From Calothrix sp. NIES-4105 (GTDB lineage Bacteria; Cyanobacteriota; Cyanobacteriia; Cyanobacteriales; Nostocaceae), in the NCBI RefSeq assembly GCF_002368415.1, contig NZ_AP018290.1:4725614-4789613 (forward strand): a stretch of 64,000 nt of DNA, in the 5' to 3' direction. Positions 53,607-62,708 of the stretch are shown one piece after another. Positions within the stretch are counted from its first letter, which is position 1; the number at the start of each line of letters is the position of its first letter. The position numbers were made by a program, and so were the translations under genes. The notes below the pieces were generated by a model, which ran no database searches, was not told where the DNA came from, and saw only the letters and a list, made by a program, of their open reading frames with translations.

Positions 53607-54824
53607 ATGATTCGTCGTTTAAGCATTATTACTGCGCTAACTTTATCTTTAATATCAACTTCTTCTGTACTTGCACAAACTAAAAAACCGCAGTCCCCAG
53701 ACAAGTTTGCTCCAAACCCTTTGGAAATAAAAGTTTCTGACCCGTTATTACCCGCGCGCAAACTAGACGTGCAACCTTTAACTCCTACTGAACTACAGCA
53801 GCTAGAAGTTGCACTCGATAATCTTAACCAAGAAGCTACTACTAAATTTCAAGCAGGTAATAAGGAAGAAGCTTTTGATACTTGGAACCGTGAGTTACGT
53901 TTACGCCGATATTTCGGAAATTTAGCTGAAGTACAAGCACTATCCAGAGTTGGTGAGATTGCTTGGCGAGATAACGACCGTCAACAAGTGCAATATATTA
54001 CACAACGGTTGCAATCGATTCAAAAACCGAAAAAATTACAACCTGTTAGCGACTTAGAAGTACTACGCGCGCTAGGGCAAGCTTACCAAAATATACGGGC
54101 GCCTAAACTAGCACTTGAAGTTTACTACCAAGTGTTAGCACAAGTGCAACAACAGCAAAATACTGTAGCAGAAGTAGAAACTTTAACTACAATAGGGTCG
54201 ATCCATATGAGTTGGTTTGATTATCCTCAAGCAGCAGTAACTTACGAGCAATTATTAAGTTTAGCTTCAAAAAGAGGTGAGCGAGAGAACGAAGTTGCAT
54301 ACCTCAAACAGCTAGCATATATATATGAGCAAGCGAGATTACCGCAGCAGTCGGTTAAGATTCGCAGTCAGTTAGCGGAAATTTACACAAGAGAAAATAT
54401 TAGAGATGAAATTCCTGCATTGAGAATGTCTATTGCTGCTGACTATGAAGCTTTGGCAAAACAAGACCCTAGTCAATTAGAGAATGCATTTCAAAATTAC
54501 CAACAAGCTTACACCATCGCTTGGGAGCAAGAGCAATTTGTACGCGCGGGTGAAGCACTACAAAAGTTAGTAGCATTGTACCGTTCGCAAGGGCAAATTG
54601 ACGAAGCACTGCAAACAAGCCAAATTTTACTCCAAAGTGAAGAACTTGCTGGTAATTTCTATGGGATGATGACTACTTACGACCAAATTGGACAAATGTA
54701 CTTGCAGCGTAAGCAATATCCTCAAGCGCGGAATGCGTTTCAAGAAGGACTTAAAATTGCCCAGCAGTTACGGTACGAAGATAGTTACTTTTCAGAGCAA
54801 ATTCAAAAAATTCCCACGAATTAA
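53607..54824 (+). CDS. Secreted TPR-repeat protein
   Basis: A 405-residue protein with a classical signal peptide (RRLSIITALTLSLISTSSVL, cleavage likely after VLA-Q). The rest is helical with TPR-type units from about 75 to 395 (AGNKEEAFDTWNRELRLRRY; QAYQNIRAPKLALEVYYQVL; RKQYPQARNAFQEGLKIAQQ). It should act in the periplasm or at the thylakoid lumen as a scaffold. No catalytic domain. Partner unknown. AAGGAAAAG lies shortly before the ATG. It is divergent from cpcT and alone in its unit. Confidence 0.85.
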   Translation: MIRRLSIITALTLSLISTSSVLAQTKKPQSPDKFAPNPLEIKVSDPLLPARKLDVQPLTPTELQQLEVALDNLNQEATTKFQAGNKEEAFDTWNRELRLRRYFGNLAEVQALSRVGEIAWRDNDRQQVQYITQRLQSIQKPKKLQPVSDLEVLRALGQAYQNIRAPKLALEVYYQVLAQVQQQQNTVAEVETLTTIGSIHMSWFDYPQAAVTYEQLLSLASKRGERENEVAYLKQLAYIYEQARLPQQSVKIRSQLAEIYTRENIRDEIPALRMSIAADYEALAKQDPSQLENAFQNYQQAYTIAWEQEQFVRAGEALQKLVALYRSQGQIDEALQTSQILLQSEELAGNFYGMMTTYDQIGQMYLQRKQYPQARNAFQEGLKIAQQLRYEDSYFSEQIQKIPTN

Positions 54825-55318
54825 AAACGTCGTAGCATAGGCGTCCCGCCTGTGCAGTCAAGTAATTATCTTTACCACAGAGACGCAGAGTACGCAGAGA
54901 GGAAAGATTAACCACAAAGACACAAAGGACACAAAGGAAGAATAGTTAACGATATAAAGCAATAGTGTTTATGTTATCAGTTTTGGGAAGTTTTAGCATA
55001 AGTGTCTCGCCTGTGCAGCAACATATTTTTACCACAGGACACGTAGAGATGCGATTAATCGCGTCTCTACATGGAGAGAACAGAGTAAGAGAGTTGGCGC
55101 CGCTCCTGCTAAAATTAATAGCATAGACCAATAGATGTTCTCTCTTCCTACTTCTTCCTCTTCCTTCGTGTCCTTTGTGTCTTTGTGGTTCATTCTTCTT
55201 TGCTCTATGTTTTCCACGTCTATATGGTAAATAAAACTACATCACTACAAATTTGGGGCTTTGTGCCACAACACACTAAAATTAATGAAATAAACCAATA
55301 GACATGAAGGCGCCAACG
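54825..55318. other. Repeat-rich intergenic region
   Basis: About 490 bp of dispersed repeats and no gene. GTAGCATAGGCGTCCCGCCT then GTGCAG (54835), and a related TTAGCATAAGTGTCTCGCCT (54995). ACCACAGAGACGCAGAG/ACCACAAAGACACAAAG tracts (54870-54935) and their complements (55160-55195). A near-perfect palindrome at 55043-55070 (GTAGAGATGCGATTAATCGC then GTCTCTAC). These are hairpin-forming and may terminate flanking transcripts. Confidence 0.8.
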
Positions 55319-56554
55319 TTATGTGTTAATTATTTCATAAAGTTTGTCTTCAAATTTTTGCATACAAGCAGACCAGTCAAATTTAAGTACAGACTCGCGC
55401 GCTTGTTGTTTCATTTGCGCTTTTAATTCTGGGTTAGAGAGAATAGTAATTACTTTGTTGGCAAAGTCTACGGGGTCATTCGCTTCTGCAAGAAAACCAT
55501 TGACTCCTGGGGATACTTGTTCGGATGTTGAGGGAGCTTTTGCTAGAACAATGGGTGTCCCCGATGCTAGTGCTTCGTTGTTTGAGGTACAGAAGTTTTC
55601 GGTTGTTGATGGGTTGACGAATATATCCGCGCGCGCGTACCATCCTAGTAATTCGGCGCCGTATGACTCACCCCAAATTGTAATACCTTCGTAGTTTTGT
55701 GCTAAGGTGCGAACTTCTTCGTCTAATGGGCCACTACCAATTATTACTAAGTGGACATCGGGAATTTTTGCTGCTATGTATGGAAATGCTTCAATAAGTT
55801 GGGTAACGTTCTTTTCTGCGGTAATTCTACCAACGAATAATAATGTCGGTCGTTTGTCGTCGGGTATTGGGTCGTGAGCAATATTCGCGGGTTGGAATTT
55901 TTGACAGTCAACACCTTGATAAGGTAAATATTCGCTGCGCTGTGATTTAAACTCTTGGTAGCGAGCTAACTGTTCGCGCGAAGGAAAAAGATTATAATCG
56001 TAAACTTCGCTAAACTTCTTGATGGTTATTGGTAGAATAGGACGCACTAAGTTAAAGAATTTATCACCCAAGTAATATTTGATATAAGCGACGATATCAG
56101 TATGAAACAGTGAGACTGTTGGTGTACCCGTTAACTTACCATATTCGGCGCCGATAGGACGACCGTAGCCTTGAAGATATAACGAATAAAACCCGCGTAA
56201 CTGTGCAGCTTCTTCAATTACTACAATATCGGGTTTGAATTGTTTTAATAATTCCGTATCACTCCAATACCGATGATTTAATGGTTGAGGAAGTGATTTA
56301 TAGAATATTAACGGTTGAGTTGGAAAAGCGTAATGTGAAAAGTTTGGGAAAGATTTAACTTCCTCAAGTCCCGGCATTGAGCGTTTAGATAATTTTTGGG
56401 GATATTTATCATTACACTCTGGGTGTATCAGAAAAACGCTGTGCCCTTGTTTGAGTAACCAATGAACTCGATGGTGTACCCCAATTGAAACTCCTGATAA
56501 AAAAGGAGCATACAAACTTGTAATTATTGCAATTCTAAGTGGTTGCTTGCTCAT
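55319..56554 (-). CDS. Group 1 glycosyltransferase (GT4 type)
   Basis: A GT-B glycosyltransferase of 411 residues from the ATG at 56554; an upstream in-frame ATG at 56572 would add six. The N-terminal domain begins LRIAIITSLYAPFLSGVSIG and contains GVHHRVHWLLKQGHSVFLIH. The C-terminal GT4 domain (about 195-380) has PTLLFVGRITAEKNVTQLIE, VHLVIIGSGPLDEEVR and the E-x7-E-type segment NPSTTENFCTSNNEALASGT, where the second Glu binds the donor. No membrane helices. The donor and acceptor are unknown; relatives make glycolipids or exopolysaccharides. It stands alone and is divergent from the SDR-GMC pair. Confidence 0.88.
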   Translation of the reverse strand: MSKQPLRIAIITSLYAPFLSGVSIGVHHRVHWLLKQGHSVFLIHPECNDKYPQKLSKRSMPGLEEVKSFPNFSHYAFPTQPLIFYKSLPQPLNHRYWSDTELLKQFKPDIVVIEEAAQLRGFYSLYLQGYGRPIGAEYGKLTGTPTVSLFHTDIVAYIKYYLGDKFFNLVRPILPITIKKFSEVYDYNLFPSREQLARYQEFKSQRSEYLPYQGVDCQKFQPANIAHDPIPDDKRPTLLFVGRITAEKNVTQLIEAFPYIAAKIPDVHLVIIGSGPLDEEVRTLAQNYEGITIWGESYGAELLGWYARADIFVNPSTTENFCTSNNEALASGTPIVLAKAPSTSEQVSPGVNGFLAEANDPVDFANKVITILSNPELKAQMKQQARESVLKFDWSACMQKFEDKLYEIINT

Positions 56555-56572
56555 AGTTTTAATGTTATTCAT

Positions 56573-56879
56573 ATATCAACAAAATTTCCGTGTATAAATA
56601 TGACGTAAGGTGGGCACCCACCATAAACATCCTAATAGTAAGGTGGGCATTGCCCACCCTACAGTTATCCTAATAGTTAATTAAAACGATAATTGAATTA
56701 TTAGCAACCAAATTTATATTTGACTAAACTTATATAGTTACTGATTAACTTTTAATATCCTAATTTAATTTTATTCACATTAGAAAGTATATAAAACAAC
56801 AGAAATAATATTTGTATAAGTTAAATTAGCTATTAAATTCTAGTTCTCATTACTTTTCGCTTTAGTAAAACTAATATTT
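56573..56879. other. Divergent promoter region with GTGGGCATTGCCCACC hairpins
   Basis: AAGGTGGGCACCCACC near 56605 and AAGGTGGGCATTGCCCACCC near 56639 are copies of a hairpin repeat also found at about 6648 and 34618. The remaining 200 bp are AT-rich and should hold promoters for the glycosyltransferase and the SDR gene. Nothing else seen. Confidence 0.6.
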
Positions 56880-57701
56880 ATGACACACATAGCTGGAAAA
56901 AATGTATTACTGACAGGCGCCTCTGGAGGTATCGGTGAATATATCGCGCGAGCGTTAGCTAAACAAAAAGCTAACGTTATATGTGTAGCGCGTTCGCAAG
57001 CTGCACTAGAAAAATTAGTTACAGAAATTGAACAAGCTGGTGGAAAAGCAATTAGTATTCCTTTTGATATCAGTAAAGTCGAAGAATTACCTAGTTTAGT
57101 AGAGCAAGTTACTCAAACTATTGGTTCGGTCGATATTGTAATTAACAATGCTGCTATCGAAAAGTACCGTCCATTTCAGGATTATTCACTAGATGATATT
57201 CGTTCGACTTTAACTACTAACTTAATATCTGGTATGGAGTTAACTCGGTTGTTGCTCCCAGATATGATAGGCAAGGGTAGCGGTCATGTTGTAAATATTG
57301 CTTCTGGTTCGGGTAAAAAAGGGGCGCCATATAACAGTGTATACTCAGCGAGTAAAGCTGGGTTGATTATGTGGACGGATGCTTTACGTCAAGAACTAGC
57401 GAGTAGCAATGTTGGAGTAACGGTAGTTTGTCCTGGGTATACGCAAGCAGGAATGTTTTTGGCATTTGGTTTATCTGCACCAAAAATGGCGCGCGTTTCT
57501 CAACCATCGGATGTTGCTAATGCAATATTACGAGCAATTGAGAAAAATCATGGTGAAGTCATGCTCGATGGGTTTTTAACTAAGTTGCTTTTCTCTTATA
57601 TCCAGCTTGTTCCTGATTTTGGTGACAGACTTTATAGATGGATTGGTTTAACTAAGCTTAATCAAACACGTGCTTTTAACCAAATGAGTGGGGGTAAGTA
57701 G
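56880..57701 (+). CDS. Short-chain dehydrogenase/reductase
   Basis: A 273-residue classical SDR. Cofactor motif VLLTGASGGIGEYIARALAK. The residue pattern ICVARSQ after strand 2 suggests NADP(H). Structural motif NNAAIEKY, catalytic Ser in VNIASGSGKKG, and the Tyr-x3-Lys pair in YNSVYSASKAGLIMW. A C-terminal extension resembles dehydrogenases acting on lipophilic substrates. The stop is 7 bp before the ATG of the GMC oxidoreductase, so the two form an operon. They may act in sequence on an alcohol/ketone of a lipid or steroid-like compound. Substrate unknown. Confidence 0.9.
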   Translation: MTHIAGKNVLLTGASGGIGEYIARALAKQKANVICVARSQAALEKLVTEIEQAGGKAISIPFDISKVEELPSLVEQVTQTIGSVDIVINNAAIEKYRPFQDYSLDDIRSTLTTNLISGMELTRLLLPDMIGKGSGHVVNIASGSGKKGAPYNSVYSASKAGLIMWTDALRQELASSNVGVTVVCPGYTQAGMFLAFGLSAPKMARVSQPSDVANAILRAIEKNHGEVMLDGFLTKLLFSYIQLVPDFGDRLYRWIGLTKLNQTRAFNQMSGGK

Positions 57702-57708
57702 GCATTAC

Positions 57709-59241
57709 ATGAATGATAATCATTATGACGTGATTATTGTTGGCACTGGCGCCGGTGGAGCTACTTTGGCTTATCAACTGGCGCCAAGCGGCAAGAAGAT
57801 TTTGGTACTCGAACGCGGTAATTTTTTACCGAGAGAAAAAGCTAATTGGAATCCACAACATGTTTTACAAGGAGCATACCGTAATGCTGAGGCTTGGTAT
57901 GACAAACAGGGTAAGTCTATAAATACTAATGTACATTATTATGTAGGTGGAAATACAAAATTTTACGGTGGCGCCTTATTTAGATTCCGTGAAAGAGATT
58001 TTGAACAAGTTACACATTCTGATGGTGTTTCTCCAGAATGGATTTTAAAATATCGTGATTTTGCACCTTACTATACGCAAGCTGAAAAACTCTATGAAGT
58101 GCATGGGCAGCGAGGTTTAGACCCGACTGAACCAGAACAAGAAGCTTACCCGTTTCCCGCTATTACTCATGAACCTCATATTCAAGCTATCTATGAAGGT
58201 TTGAAAGATAAGAATTTTCATCCTTTTTATCTACCGTTATCGATTAAGCTTAATCAAACTAATGCTTTATTAAGTGCTTGTATCCGTTGTGATACGTGCG
58301 ATGGTTTTCCCTGTTTTCTCAATGCTAAAGCTGACGCGGATATTAACTGTATGCGTCCGGCTGTTACATCTTCTAATGTAACTTTAATGACTCAGGCAAA
58401 AGTTACATGTTTACATACGAGTGCATCAGGGAAAGAAGTTACTGGTGTTGAAGTTGAAGTCGCAGGACAGCAGCAGATATATAAAGCGAATATAGTCGTT
58501 CTTGCAATGGGCGCCGTTAATAGTGCGATTTTGCTGTTAAAATCTGCCTCAGACCAACACCCAAACGGGTTAGCGAATAGCTCAGGTTTGGTTGGACGGA
58601 ATTACATGGCACATAAATTTGGAGTCGTTTTAGCTTTATCAACGCTTGCGAATCCGACTGTTTTTCAAAAAACAATGGGATTCAATGATTTTTATTGGGG
58701 TGAGCAAGATTTTCCTTATCCAATGGGTAGTGTACAATCGCTAGGTAATATTCATTCCGAGAGAATTTTAGCTTCGGTTCCAGCTTTTACACCTCGGTGG
58801 ATTGGCGAAACAATTGCTAATCACTGCGTTCCTTGGTTATTAATTACGGAGGATTTACCGAATTTAAATAATCGCGTTTCTCTTAAACAGGAAAAAATTC
58901 ATTTAGATTATACTCCTAATAATGAAAAAGCTTTTAACCGTCTGATTAAACGCTGGATTGCTGCTTTAAAATCTATTGATAGCTATAAATCAAAACAAAT
59001 ATCTATATACCATGCTGAAAAAATGTCAATAAAAGAGGTTGCACATCAATGTGGTACATGTAAGTTTGGAGAAGACCCTCAAACCTCAGTACTCGATATT
59101 AATTGCCGCGCGCATGATGTTGATAATCTTTATGTTGTGGATAGCAGCTTTTTTCCATCAAGTACTGCCATAAATCCATCCTTAACTATTATGGCAAATG
59201 CTCTGCGTGTAGGTGAGCATTTACTTACTAGATTAAAATAA
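57709..59241 (+). CDS. GMC-family FAD oxidoreductase
   Basis: A 510-residue flavoprotein from the ATG at 57709; a GTG at 57688 would overlap the SDR gene. FAD-binding motif YDVIIVGTGAGGATLAYQLA, then LVLERGNFLPREK. GMC pattern YYVGGNTKFYGGALFRFRER. A Cys-rich segment SACIRCDTCDGFPCFLNAKA is typical of the subgroup related to cholesterol oxidase and choline-dehydrogenase-like proteins. The C-terminal His/Asn catalytic region is VAHQCGTCKFGEDP and VVDSSFFPSSTAINPSLTIM (shown in part). It oxidises an alcohol, probably handing over electrons to an unknown acceptor. Co-transcribed with the SDR. Confidence 0.9.
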   Translation: MNDNHYDVIIVGTGAGGATLAYQLAPSGKKILVLERGNFLPREKANWNPQHVLQGAYRNAEAWYDKQGKSINTNVHYYVGGNTKFYGGALFRFRERDFEQVTHSDGVSPEWILKYRDFAPYYTQAEKLYEVHGQRGLDPTEPEQEAYPFPAITHEPHIQAIYEGLKDKNFHPFYLPLSIKLNQTNALLSACIRCDTCDGFPCFLNAKADADINCMRPAVTSSNVTLMTQAKVTCLHTSASGKEVTGVEVEVAGQQQIYKANIVVLAMGAVNSAILLLKSASDQHPNGLANSSGLVGRNYMAHKFGVVLALSTLANPTVFQKTMGFNDFYWGEQDFPYPMGSVQSLGNIHSERILASVPAFTPRWIGETIANHCVPWLLITEDLPNLNNRVSLKQEKIHLDYTPNNEKAFNRLIKRWIAALKSIDSYKSKQISIYHAEKMSIKEVAHQCGTCKFGEDPQTSVLDINCRAHDVDNLYVVDSSFFPSSTAINPSLTIMANALRVGEHLLTRLK

Positions 59242-59354
59242 AGTTTTTAACGCACCGAATAATGCTAAAATTAATAACTTTGGTACTCGCGATAGGGTAA
59301 GCAGCGTACAAGCGCCACCCAACAGCGACAAGCCAAGGTTATATCTTGATTATT

Positions 59355-60659
59355 ATGTCTTTTTCTACACTTGGCTTGTCGAACGAAATTATCCGCGCTG
59401 TTACTGAACAGGGATATACAAAACCCACCCCAATTCAAATGCAGGCAATCCCCGCTGTACTTTTGGGCAAGGATTTATTAGCAGGCGCCCAAACTGGTAC
59501 TGGAAAAACCGCGAGCTTTGCCCTACCACTGCTGCATCGGTTGTCCGAAAGTAGCCATAATGACCATAGTGAAGGATGCGTACCAATTCGAGCCTTGATT
59601 TTGACTCCAACGCGCGAACTCGCTGCACAAGTACAGGAAAGCGTATATCAATATGGTAAGTACTCGAATTTGAAATCAATGGCAATGTTCGGTGGTGTAG
59701 GCATTGGGCCGCAAAAACGACGCTTGAGAAATGGTGTAGATATTGTCGTTGCAACACCTGGGCGCCTTTTAGACCATGTGCAACAGGGTACAATCAACCT
59801 GTCAAACATTGAGTATTTAGTGTTAGATGAAGCAGATCGAATGTTAGACATGGGTTTTATTCGTGACATACGTCGTATCCTGAAGCTTCTACCCAAACAG
59901 CGACAGAACTTACTATTCTTTGCCACATTCTCTGATGAAATAAAAGCACTCGCCGCTGGGTTACTCAATCATCCGACAATGATTGAAGTCGCACGTCGTA
60001 ACGTTACCGCTGACACAGTAACGCAGAAAGTATACCAAGTTGACGGTAATAAGAAGCGCCAATTACTAGCTCATTTGATTAAGCAAGACAAATGGTATCA
60101 AGTACTAGTGTTTACTCGCACTAAGCATGGTGCCGACCGTTTGGTTGAACAGTTGGGAGAAGACCGCATTCAAGCGCTAGCAATTCACGGAAATAAGAGT
60201 CAGTCAGCCCGTACCTTCGCCTTAACAAAGTTCAAAAGTGGTACTTTACAAGTACTAGTAGCAACAGACATAGCCGCGCGGGGTCTTGATATCAGCGAAT
60301 TACCCTATGTAGTTAACTTCGATTTGCCCAACGTACCATCAGATTATGTTCATCGTATCGGTCGTACAGGTCGTGCTGGTGCAAAAGGTGAAGCTATATC
60401 GCTGGTATGTGCTGAAGAATCTAAGCTATTAGCAGATATTGAAACACTAATCGCGACTAAGTTGCCTAGGGAAACAATTATAGGTTTTAGTTCTAACTCA
60501 CAAACCAAACCTGAACAAATTCCAGATAAACGTAAGCAACTCAAGCAAGGTAGTCAACGAACAACTTCAGCAGGCGCCAAATCATCACTAAAATCATCTA
60601 AGAAATCGTCAACGCAAACCAAAGGTACCAAGAAACCAGGTACGCGCACTTCCCGTTAA
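59355..60659 (+). CDS. DEAD-box RNA helicase (RhlE-like)
   Basis: A 434-residue helicase from the ATG at 59355; an in-frame TTG lies at 59346. The Q motif is in [20 protein letters not shown], then KPTPIQMQ. Motif [13 protein letters not shown], Ia PTRELAAQV, Ib [22 protein letters not shown]. Motif III is normally Ser-Ala-Thr but reads FATFSDEI here. Motifs IV-VI are [23 protein letters not shown] and [10 protein letters not shown]. The basic Ser/Thr/Lys-rich tail from about 375 is probably an RNA-binding extension. Cyanobacterial relatives (CrhR group) unwind and anneal RNA in cold or redox stress. Monocistronic. Confidence 0.93.
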   Translation: MSFSTLGLSNEIIRAVTEQGYTKPTPIQMQAIPAVLLGKDLLAGAQTGTGKTASFALPLLHRLSESSHNDHSEGCVPIRALILTPTRELAAQVQESVYQYGKYSNLKSMAMFGGVGIGPQKRRLRNGVDIVVATPGRLLDHVQQGTINLSNIEYLVLDEADRMLDMGFIRDIRRILKLLPKQRQNLLFFATFSDEIKALAAGLLNHPTMIEVARRNVTADTVTQKVYQVDGNKKRQLLAHLIKQDKWYQVLVFTRTKHGADRLVEQLGEDRIQALAIHGNKSQSARTFALTKFKSGTLQVLVATDIAARGLDISELPYVVNFDLPNVPSDYVHRIGRTGRAGAKGEAISLVCAEESKLLADIETLIATKLPRETIIGFSSNSQTKPEQIPDKRKQLKQGSQRTTSAGAKSSLKSSKKSSTQTKGTKKPGTRTSR

Positions 60660-60707
60660 ATACGAGGCGCCGTGACAAGATAAGCGAAAATAGAATTACC
60701 GCATCTT

Positions 60708-60737
60708 GTAGAGACAAGGATTAAATCGCGTCTCTAC
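60708..60737. repeat. GTAGAGAC…GTCTCTAC hairpin repeat
   Basis: GTAGAGAC at 60708-60715 pairs with GTCTCTAC at 60730-60737. It is a relative of the palindrome at 55043-55070. It lies about 50 bp after the DEAD-box gene and could end its transcript. Confidence 0.8.
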
Positions 60738-60834
60738 GTTTGGCGCCGCGTCAGGTATGATAAATACACTCAATTCAACACTTTCACCTTTTGACTTTTC
60801 CTACTCTTAATTTTACGAATGATAATGTTATAGT

Positions 60835-61182
60835 TTATGCGCTATCTATTGGGTCAACACGCCCAATACCAATTTCTAAAAGTTTTTGCTTTACCATTTC
60901 TGCCTCTAACCCGCAGTAATAATATTGTTTACGGCGTAGGTCAGCAATGTAATAACCAAGCTTACCACTACCTATACGAAATAACTCGACCAAAATTTGC
61001 TGCTTGTTAATTCCATACAGTAATTCAAAATCATTAATATCTACTTTGAGATGAGTCGAAAATGGCTTCATTGCTTTAAATAGCCATCCCGAAGGCTTGC
61101 GTTCAATTATGCGAATGTAATCAGGGAGAACTAGTGTCGTATCGTTTATATCTGTCATAGCTATAATAAAATATAGGTTCAA
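60835..61182 (-). CDS. Hypothetical protein, second gene of a two-gene unit
   Basis: A 115-residue protein; the ATG at 61158 (MTDINDTTLVLPDYIRII…) is a likelier start than 61182. It has mixed alpha/beta content (RIIERKPSGWLFKAMKPFST; VDINDFELLYGINKQQILVE; GKLGYYIADLRRKQYYYCGL) and no membrane helix. Family not recognised. It follows the 61221-61460 gene on the same strand by 38-62 bp, so the two are likely expressed together. Function unknown. Confidence 0.6.
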   Translation of the reverse strand: MNLYFIIAMTDINDTTLVLPDYIRIIERKPSGWLFKAMKPFSTHLKVDINDFELLYGINKQQILVELFRIGSGKLGYYIADLRRKQYYYCGLEAEMVKQKLLEIGIGRVDPIDSA

Positions 61183-61220
61183 GAAAACCTCAAGTGTGTA
61201 AGAGTTGAGGAACTGTATAT

Positions 61221-61460
61221 TTAATTACGAATCACGACTCCTATGAGTCTTCGGAGCTTTCGTCGTTGGGAGTTGAGGGTTCGTTTGTTAACTATAAAGG
61301 GGAGTTTATCTACAACTTCTCCTTCATCTCCTTTGATGTCAGCTTTGAAATACCCAATTTTCTCACTATCTTCATCGCCAGGTGCGAACGCTGGCTCGAA
61401 AACTTCGAGTTCGTTGGGTTTGACATCTTTACGGTGCCCATTGTTGCCCTTAGAAGTCAA
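61221..61460 (-). CDS. Hypothetical small protein with TTG start
   Basis: A 79-residue highly charged protein (DVKPNELEVFEPAFAPGDED; KIGYFKADIKGDEGEVVDKL) ending in a basic segment (KRTLNSQRRKLRRLIGVVIRN, shown in part). The start is TTG at 61460 with a near-perfect AAGGAGGTAA site 6-8 bases upstream, which is why I prefer it to the overlapping plus-strand frame at 61243. Acidic body with basic tail suggests binding to protein or nucleic acid, but no family is recognised. It leads a two-gene unit with the 60835 gene. Confidence 0.6.
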   Translation of the reverse strand: MTSKGNNGHRKDVKPNELEVFEPAFAPGDEDSEKIGYFKADIKGDEGEVVDKLPFIVNKRTLNSQRRKLRRLIGVVIRN

Positions 61461-61571
61461 TTTATATTACCTCCTTTGTATTCAAGATTTGATGTGAGGA
61501 TTTTTTTCCTCACATATAATATTATCGCTTAAGATTTTGACTGGTAGGCGCCATTTTTAAGCACGCTATAC

Positions 61572-62047
61572 TTATATTACGGTGTTGAGAGCAAACCAAC
61601 GTCTAATTAACTCAACTTGAAAACGATAACCATTACTCACTTCTTCTATCAATTCTCGTTGTAACAATAAATTTATTGTACTTTCAACTACATTTGGTTG
61701 AGCGAATAGCGTACTTTTACTAAGTATTGCTCCTTCTCCTTGTGATGCAATTAACTGCAAGATATTTTGTCCTGCTGCATCTACTTGGTTATTTTGAATA
61801 TCCGCAAAGAAAAAACTACCGCTACTCAAAGCGGATGGTATTGATGCTTCCACATCGCGCATCGTTGCCAGTCGTCGTATAGAGGGGTCTTGTTCATTTT
61901 TGTAAGCAATTAATTCTGCACAGAGTAATTGCACTAAAAATGGATGACCATAAGTAAGATGTAATACATATTCAACTGCATCAGGTTCATAACGCAAGGT
62001 AAAATCTGCAACTGGATGTTCAATTAGTTGGCGAGCTTCTTCTTTCT
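61572..62047 (-). pseudogene. 3' fragment of an AAA-type ATPase gene
   Basis: The minus strand encodes EEARQLIEHPVADFTLRYEP, LTYGHPFLVQLLCAEL and a winged-helix part ILQLIASQGEGAILSKSTLF, the C-terminal half of a STAND-like AAA ATPase (the region after the nucleotide-binding core). Upstream, the frame hits a stop within two codons of EEA, and the sequence changes at about 62048 into a different gene. The P-loop half is missing, so it is a truncated remnant. It is not the same family member as the broken gene at 47151-50974. Confidence 0.75.
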
Positions 62048-62049
62048 CT

Positions 62050-62610
62050 CAAAAAACTGGGGTAGAAATCCATTCTCGGCAGGGAATGAATAGCTATTTA
62101 AAAGCAATTATGGAAGAATTTGAGGAATTTAAAAATATTTCTCTTAAAGGTTCCCGAAGTGCGAGTAAAAGGGAAGCTCTCACATCTCACGAGCTAGAGT
62201 ATTTAGTTGATGGGTTAAAAGCTACTTTTAGTATTGAAAATTATTTAGGAGGAGTTTATTACTTAACCCCAGATGAAATATTTCATAACGGAGATACATA
62301 TATAATACAAGAATCTAAAAACACTTCCACAGATTCACTACCAAAACTTTCCGATATCCAAGATGGATTATTTAAGTTAATATTATTTTCCAATCTCGAT
62401 TCTTTAAACCTTGATGGGCAAGCAGTATCATTTATACCCAAGTTAAAATTAACAGGTAAAAACGTTATTGGCACCATTACATTCCCGGATACCTCAGTAG
62501 AGCTAGAATCATTTTTAGCAGCTAATTCAAAAACATTCAAGAAAAGCCAAAAAGAAATAATTAAGAAATTGGCTATAGAAGCAGAACACAATCAAAAACT
62601 TAAAATTTAA
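62050..62610 (+). pseudogene. N-terminally truncated restriction-endonuclease-like gene
   Basis: From ATG at 62086 the frame gives 174 residues. The codons before it (QKTGVEIHSRQG, from about 62050) already read like the same protein, so the true start was lost at the junction with the AAA fragment. A PD-(D/E)XK pattern is visible: Pro62-Asp63 in YYLTPDEIFHNGD and Glu76-Ser-Lys78 in YIIQESKNTS. The neighbour 99 bp downstream is a D12-class adenine methyltransferase, the usual partner of a type II restriction enzyme. The fragment keeps the catalytic core but lacks an unknown N-terminal length, so activity is doubtful. Confidence 0.65.
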
Positions 62611-62708
62611 ATTACCAGTAATATTACTTTAAATATATAATCACTGCTATATTGTATGATTGTACAATCAAATTTATATTTAAACGTCAGTCTACGAACG
62701 CATAAATT

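Noticed and set aside
61243-61532. Plus-strand frames overlapping the 61221-61460 gene
   Set aside because: They lack a good ribosome site, while the minus-strand gene has a near-perfect one; composition also favours the minus strand.
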